64,000 nucleotides of DNA from Mucilaginibacter oryzae (GTDB taxonomy: Bacteria > Bacteroidota > Bacteroidia > Sphingobacteriales > Sphingobacteriaceae): contig NZ_QGHA01000002.1 of assembly GCF_003148845.1 (NCBI RefSeq), forward strand, positions 790,974 to 854,973, written 5' to 3'. A program made the translations under genes and the position numbers. Under the pieces are notes generated by a model, which was not told the origin of the DNA, ran no database searches, and worked only from the letters and a program-made list of their open reading frames with translations. Below are positions 61,575-64,000 of the stretch, one piece after another; position 1 is the stretch's first letter, and every line of letters starts with the position of its first letter.

Positions 61575-62887
61575 TTTAAAGGGATTGGTGTATTTTTCAA
61601 AGAACCCCAAAACCCGGTAATGCCTTCTCTCCAAAACAGTATCGGTTTAAACGCGCAAAGGATATCCTTCAGCTGCACCCAGCCAATAACTACGCCCAGC
61701 AAAAAAGTTATGGTTGAGCCTGCGGCAACGCCATACAAACCCGCGCCCATACTTAGCGCTGCTATATCCAAAACAACGTTAATTATTAACATGGAAATTA
61801 CCTTCAGGGTGTTATAACCAGGCCTGTTAGCGGCGTCGAGCAGTAAGCCGCAATAGCGATCTAAAGGAATCAATAAGGTATAGCAGCAAAAGATCCGCAA
61901 TAACATGGCAGACTGCAGGTATTTACCGCCCCCTAATAAATTGACCACCGGCACGGGGAACAACATAAATGCGGCCGCAAGGGGTAAAATAAGAAAGCTT
62001 AAAAATCCGGCCTGTCGGTAAAAAAGCTTCCTTAAGCCCTGGCTGTCATGCTTATGATATAAAGCGGTGGCTGCAGGCATTGCTACTGATGCAAATGAGC
62101 GCACCGGGATTTCGATGGCTTCTACAAGTTTTTGGGGGATGGCATACAGCGCAAGCGCCGAAGGCCCCAGCCAGGCGGCTATGATAAACTGATCTGAACT
62201 TCTGAGCAGGCTTGACGCGATCATTGTAAGCATGCTGTATTTGCCGAACCCCGACAAACTTTTGCGTTCGGCGGATGTATTTGTCCACTTACCAAGCCGG
62301 AGCCAATTAAACGCCATACCTGCAATGCCGATAAAGAGTTGGATGCCCCCATAAAACAGGACAATTATATTGATACCAGATTTTAGCCTGAACTGTAACA
62401 GCAGCAAGGCGCTAAATAACAGCGCAAAAAATATCTTTACGGCAGCAAGTTTTTTAAACTGGCTGCGCGCCTGCAATTGCCACTGCAGCAGTTGAAAAGG
62501 CAGCGCGCAAAACAACCAAACAACCGTATAGTGCTTTGCCAGCTTAAAAGCGGGCTGATCGAAGCTTTTAAATAAAGAGGCCGGTAAAAGCAGCAGCGAA
62601 ATAGCTATTGTAAAAAACAGTAATAACTGCCATGAAGCGCCTGTTAGTTGCCGCCGCTCGTTTTCATGCCGGGCAGAAACGTAAAAACGGATAAATGGTG
62701 TTTGCACCCAACCACTGCGAAGCATTTCTAACAGGGTGTAAACGGTTAAAAGCATAAACCACATGCCGGCCTCGTCTTTGCTGAAAAGCCGGGCAATTAA
62801 AGCAAGGTTTACAAAACCTAAAATTGCGGTGAGGCCATTTGAAATTAACGACCACGAGGTATTGCTATACAGTAGCTTCCTGACCAT
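61571..62887 (-). CDS. Oligosaccharide flippase (Wzx/PST family)
   Basis: 438 aa with about 12 to 14 helices. NTSWSLISNGLTAILGFVNLALIARLFSKDEAG (in parts) at the N-terminus is typical of polysaccharide-transport flippases, which move undecaprenyl-linked repeat units to the periplasmic face. It is coupled to the ligase gene (ATGA) and follows the glycosyltransferase gene by 3 bp, so the four genes form one operon. Confidence 0.88.
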   Translation of the reverse strand: MVRKLLYSNTSWSLISNGLTAILGFVNLALIARLFSKDEAGMWFMLLTVYTLLEMLRSGWVQTPFIRFYVSARHENERRQLTGASWQLLLFFTIAISLLLLPASLFKSFDQPAFKLAKHYTVVWLFCALPFQLLQWQLQARSQFKKLAAVKIFFALLFSALLLLQFRLKSGINIIVLFYGGIQLFIGIAGMAFNWLRLGKWTNTSAERKSLSGFGKYSMLTMIASSLLRSSDQFIIAAWLGPSALALYAIPQKLVEAIEIPVRSFASVAMPAATALYHKHDSQGLRKLFYRQAGFLSFLILPLAAAFMLFPVPVVNLLGGGKYLQSAMLLRIFCCYTLLIPLDRYCGLLLDAANRPGYNTLKVISMLIINVVLDIAALSMGAGLYGVAAGSTITFLLGVVIGWVQLKDILCAFKPILFWREGITGFWGSLKNTPIPLK

Positions 62888-62890
62888 AAA

Positions 62891-64000
62891 CTATGCTTTA
62901 ACCTGTTCTTTAATTAAAGATTGACGACTTTTATATTCGTCAACCAAGTCTTGTAATTGGTCGGCCCGCACCTGCCAGTCGGCCTTTTTAGCGATGCAGA
63001 TCCGTTTTTCCTGCAAAGTCGTATCGTTTTCAAGTAGGGCCAGTTCCAGGCGATGTTTAAAATCATGATAGCCATCGGCAACGTACACTACGTCGGCACA
63101 ATCGTTTAGCAAGGCAAAGGATGTCATTACCACCGGAAGGCCCATGGCCAGGTATTCGTTAACTTTAAGGGGGTATATGGCTGCGGTTAGTTCGTTGCAG
63201 ACGTATGGAATAATACCAACATGGATCTGGCTCTGTATCAGAGGCACCTCGTTAACGGGCACCGGAGGCTCAAAACAAACGTTTATATACTTAACAAGGC
63301 GGTTGTAAACTGATTGATCAGCAACTTTACCAACAAACAAAAACCGCGTTTTTTGCATCGATCCAATTACGCGTTCAAGCATCTCAACATCAATACGATT
63401 GTCTATCACCCCGGTATAACCTACGGTTTTAATGTATCCCTCATTAAACCGTTTCAAATTCCTGTTTTTGAAAAAACAATCGAAATGAACGCCATTGTTT
63501 ACAATTTCAACCGGTTTGTTTAACAGTTGCTGTCTTTTCTTCAGTTCGGAGGAGGTTACAATTACCAAATCAGTATTGGCTAAATATTGCCGCTCTGCCG
63601 ACACGGCAAAGCCGTTAAACCATGGGACGTTCGAAAAATCGTCGTAGATATAGTAAACGTTGAAGGTAACGTTGCTGATATTCCAATACTTGCCCAAAAA
63701 GGGCTGAAACGAATTGAAAGCTATCACATCCTGCATTTGCAGGTGTGCTATAGCTTTGTTGATGAAGTATCCGCTTATTGCCGCGTTAAATTTGTTTGCG
63801 AGCCTGAACAACCGCTCTGATTTTAACATAAAAGCCGGAAATACCGGCGGCAGCGACAACACATACAAACCGGTACCATCTTTACCGGCACTGATTTTCC
63901 GCAACCGCTTTTTTAAACCGATGAGGCGTTTCCAGTCAAATTTCTTTTTTCCTGTTATACCCTTAATCAGATCGGATATGGTATAGGCGTAGTCAACGTA
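62891..64000 (-). CDS. GT4-type glycosyltransferase (5' end cut by window edge)
   Basis: The frame is open to the right edge, so the start lies outside; the TTG at 63904 is internal, and the upstream peptide ending KKRLRKISAGKDGTGLYVLS continues smoothly. About 369 codons are visible. The N-terminal Rossmann region shows DVIAFNSFQPF and IYYIYDDFSNV; the C-terminal half has KTVGYTGVIDNRIDVEMLERVI (in parts), FLFVGKVADQ and PLKVNEYLAMGLPVV, the GT-B sugar-nucleotide-binding segment. It probably adds a sugar to the cluster's polysaccharide unit. Donor unknown. Confidence 0.88.
   Translation of the reverse strand, partial: YVDYAYTISDLIKGITGKKKFDWKRLIGLKKRLRKISAGKDGTGLYVLSLPPVFPAFMLKSERLFRLANKFNAAISGYFINKAIAHLQMQDVIAFNSFQPFLGKYWNISNVTFNVYYIYDDFSNVPWFNGFAVSAERQYLANTDLVIVTSSELKKRQQLLNKPVEIVNNGVHFDCFFKNRNLKRFNEGYIKTVGYTGVIDNRIDVEMLERVIGSMQKTRFLFVGKVADQSVYNRLVKYINVCFEPPVPVNEVPLIQSQIHVGIIPYVCNELTAAIYPLKVNEYLAMGLPVVMTSFALLNDCADVVYVADGYHDFKHRLELALLENDTTLQEKRICIAKKADWQVRADQLQDLVDEYKSRQSLIKEQVKA

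Noticed and set aside
1..64000. tRNA, rRNA, riboswitch or CRISPR array
   Set aside because: No tRNA T-loop with matching acceptor ends, no rRNA signature, no known riboswitch core and no regularly spaced direct repeats were seen on reading either strand.

Overview
The window looks like chromosomal DNA of a Bacteroidota member of the Sphingobacteriaceae, most like Mucilaginibacter or Pedobacter. This is inferred from family content (CtlX, DUF4199, BatA, LruC, GH92, GH3-like acyl/amide synthetase, P63C), from promoters of the Bacteroidota type (TTTG about 20 bp upstream of TAnnTTTG), and from the scarcity of Shine-Dalgarno sequences. I see no rRNA, tRNA or CRISPR array. Both edges cut through genes.

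Layout. 1-3972: a partial P63C-domain gene, a GH15 glucoamylase-like enzyme divergent from a 1-Cys peroxiredoxin, and a cold-shock protein with a long leader. 4093-12136: an MFS transporter, hemF, a small secreted protein, then gyrA followed closely by two paralogous TPR proteins. 12386-16654: an SDR, a tiny lipoprotein, and a plus-strand run of DUF4442 hotdog protein, GNAT, AlbA_2 regulator and MATE pump. 16651-21454 (minus): a tight six-gene run of free-methionine sulfoxide reductase, hydrolase, 3-methyladenine glycosylase, kynureninase, bestrophin and HDAC-like deacetylase. 21530-29126: a CrtA-like oxygenase, a cysteine desulfurase, glmM, PAP2 with a ZIP transporter, and a GH92 mannosidase. 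29507-33602: an arginine/citrulline block (arginine deiminase-like, CtlX, arginine decarboxylase-like), followed by a MITE-like element. 33896-38920: a lipoprotein, mqo and an M1 peptidase. 39160-46229 (plus): two GT2 glycosyltransferases, a membrane protein, a GH3-family enzyme, dxr and rseP. 46358-51664 (minus): a BatA protein, a dihydroorotase-like protein that lacks its metal ligands, an acidic protein and two DUF4199 membrane proteins. 51834-57003: a DUF3592 protein, an M19 dipeptidase, trxB and a LruC lipoprotein. 57347-58960: an orphan nuclease. 59232-64000 (minus): a polysaccharide cluster with two glycosyltransferases, a Wzy/ligase-type protein and a flippase.

Most of the window is housekeeping or ordinary cell-envelope DNA. 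The best candidate for an undescribed system is the stand-alone protein at 57347-58960. It joins an N-terminal region resembling that of McrB-type ATPases, a PUA-like middle domain and a C-terminal PD-(D/E)XK nuclease with a QxxxY motif, but has no AAA+/GTPase module and no neighbouring methylase. Other points of interest are a Lys at the quinolone-contact position of GyrA, the degenerate dihydroorotase, a MITE-like element with a terminator-like core, several intergenic inverted-repeat families, and an upstream region of hemF with repeated Crp/Fnr-like half-sites.
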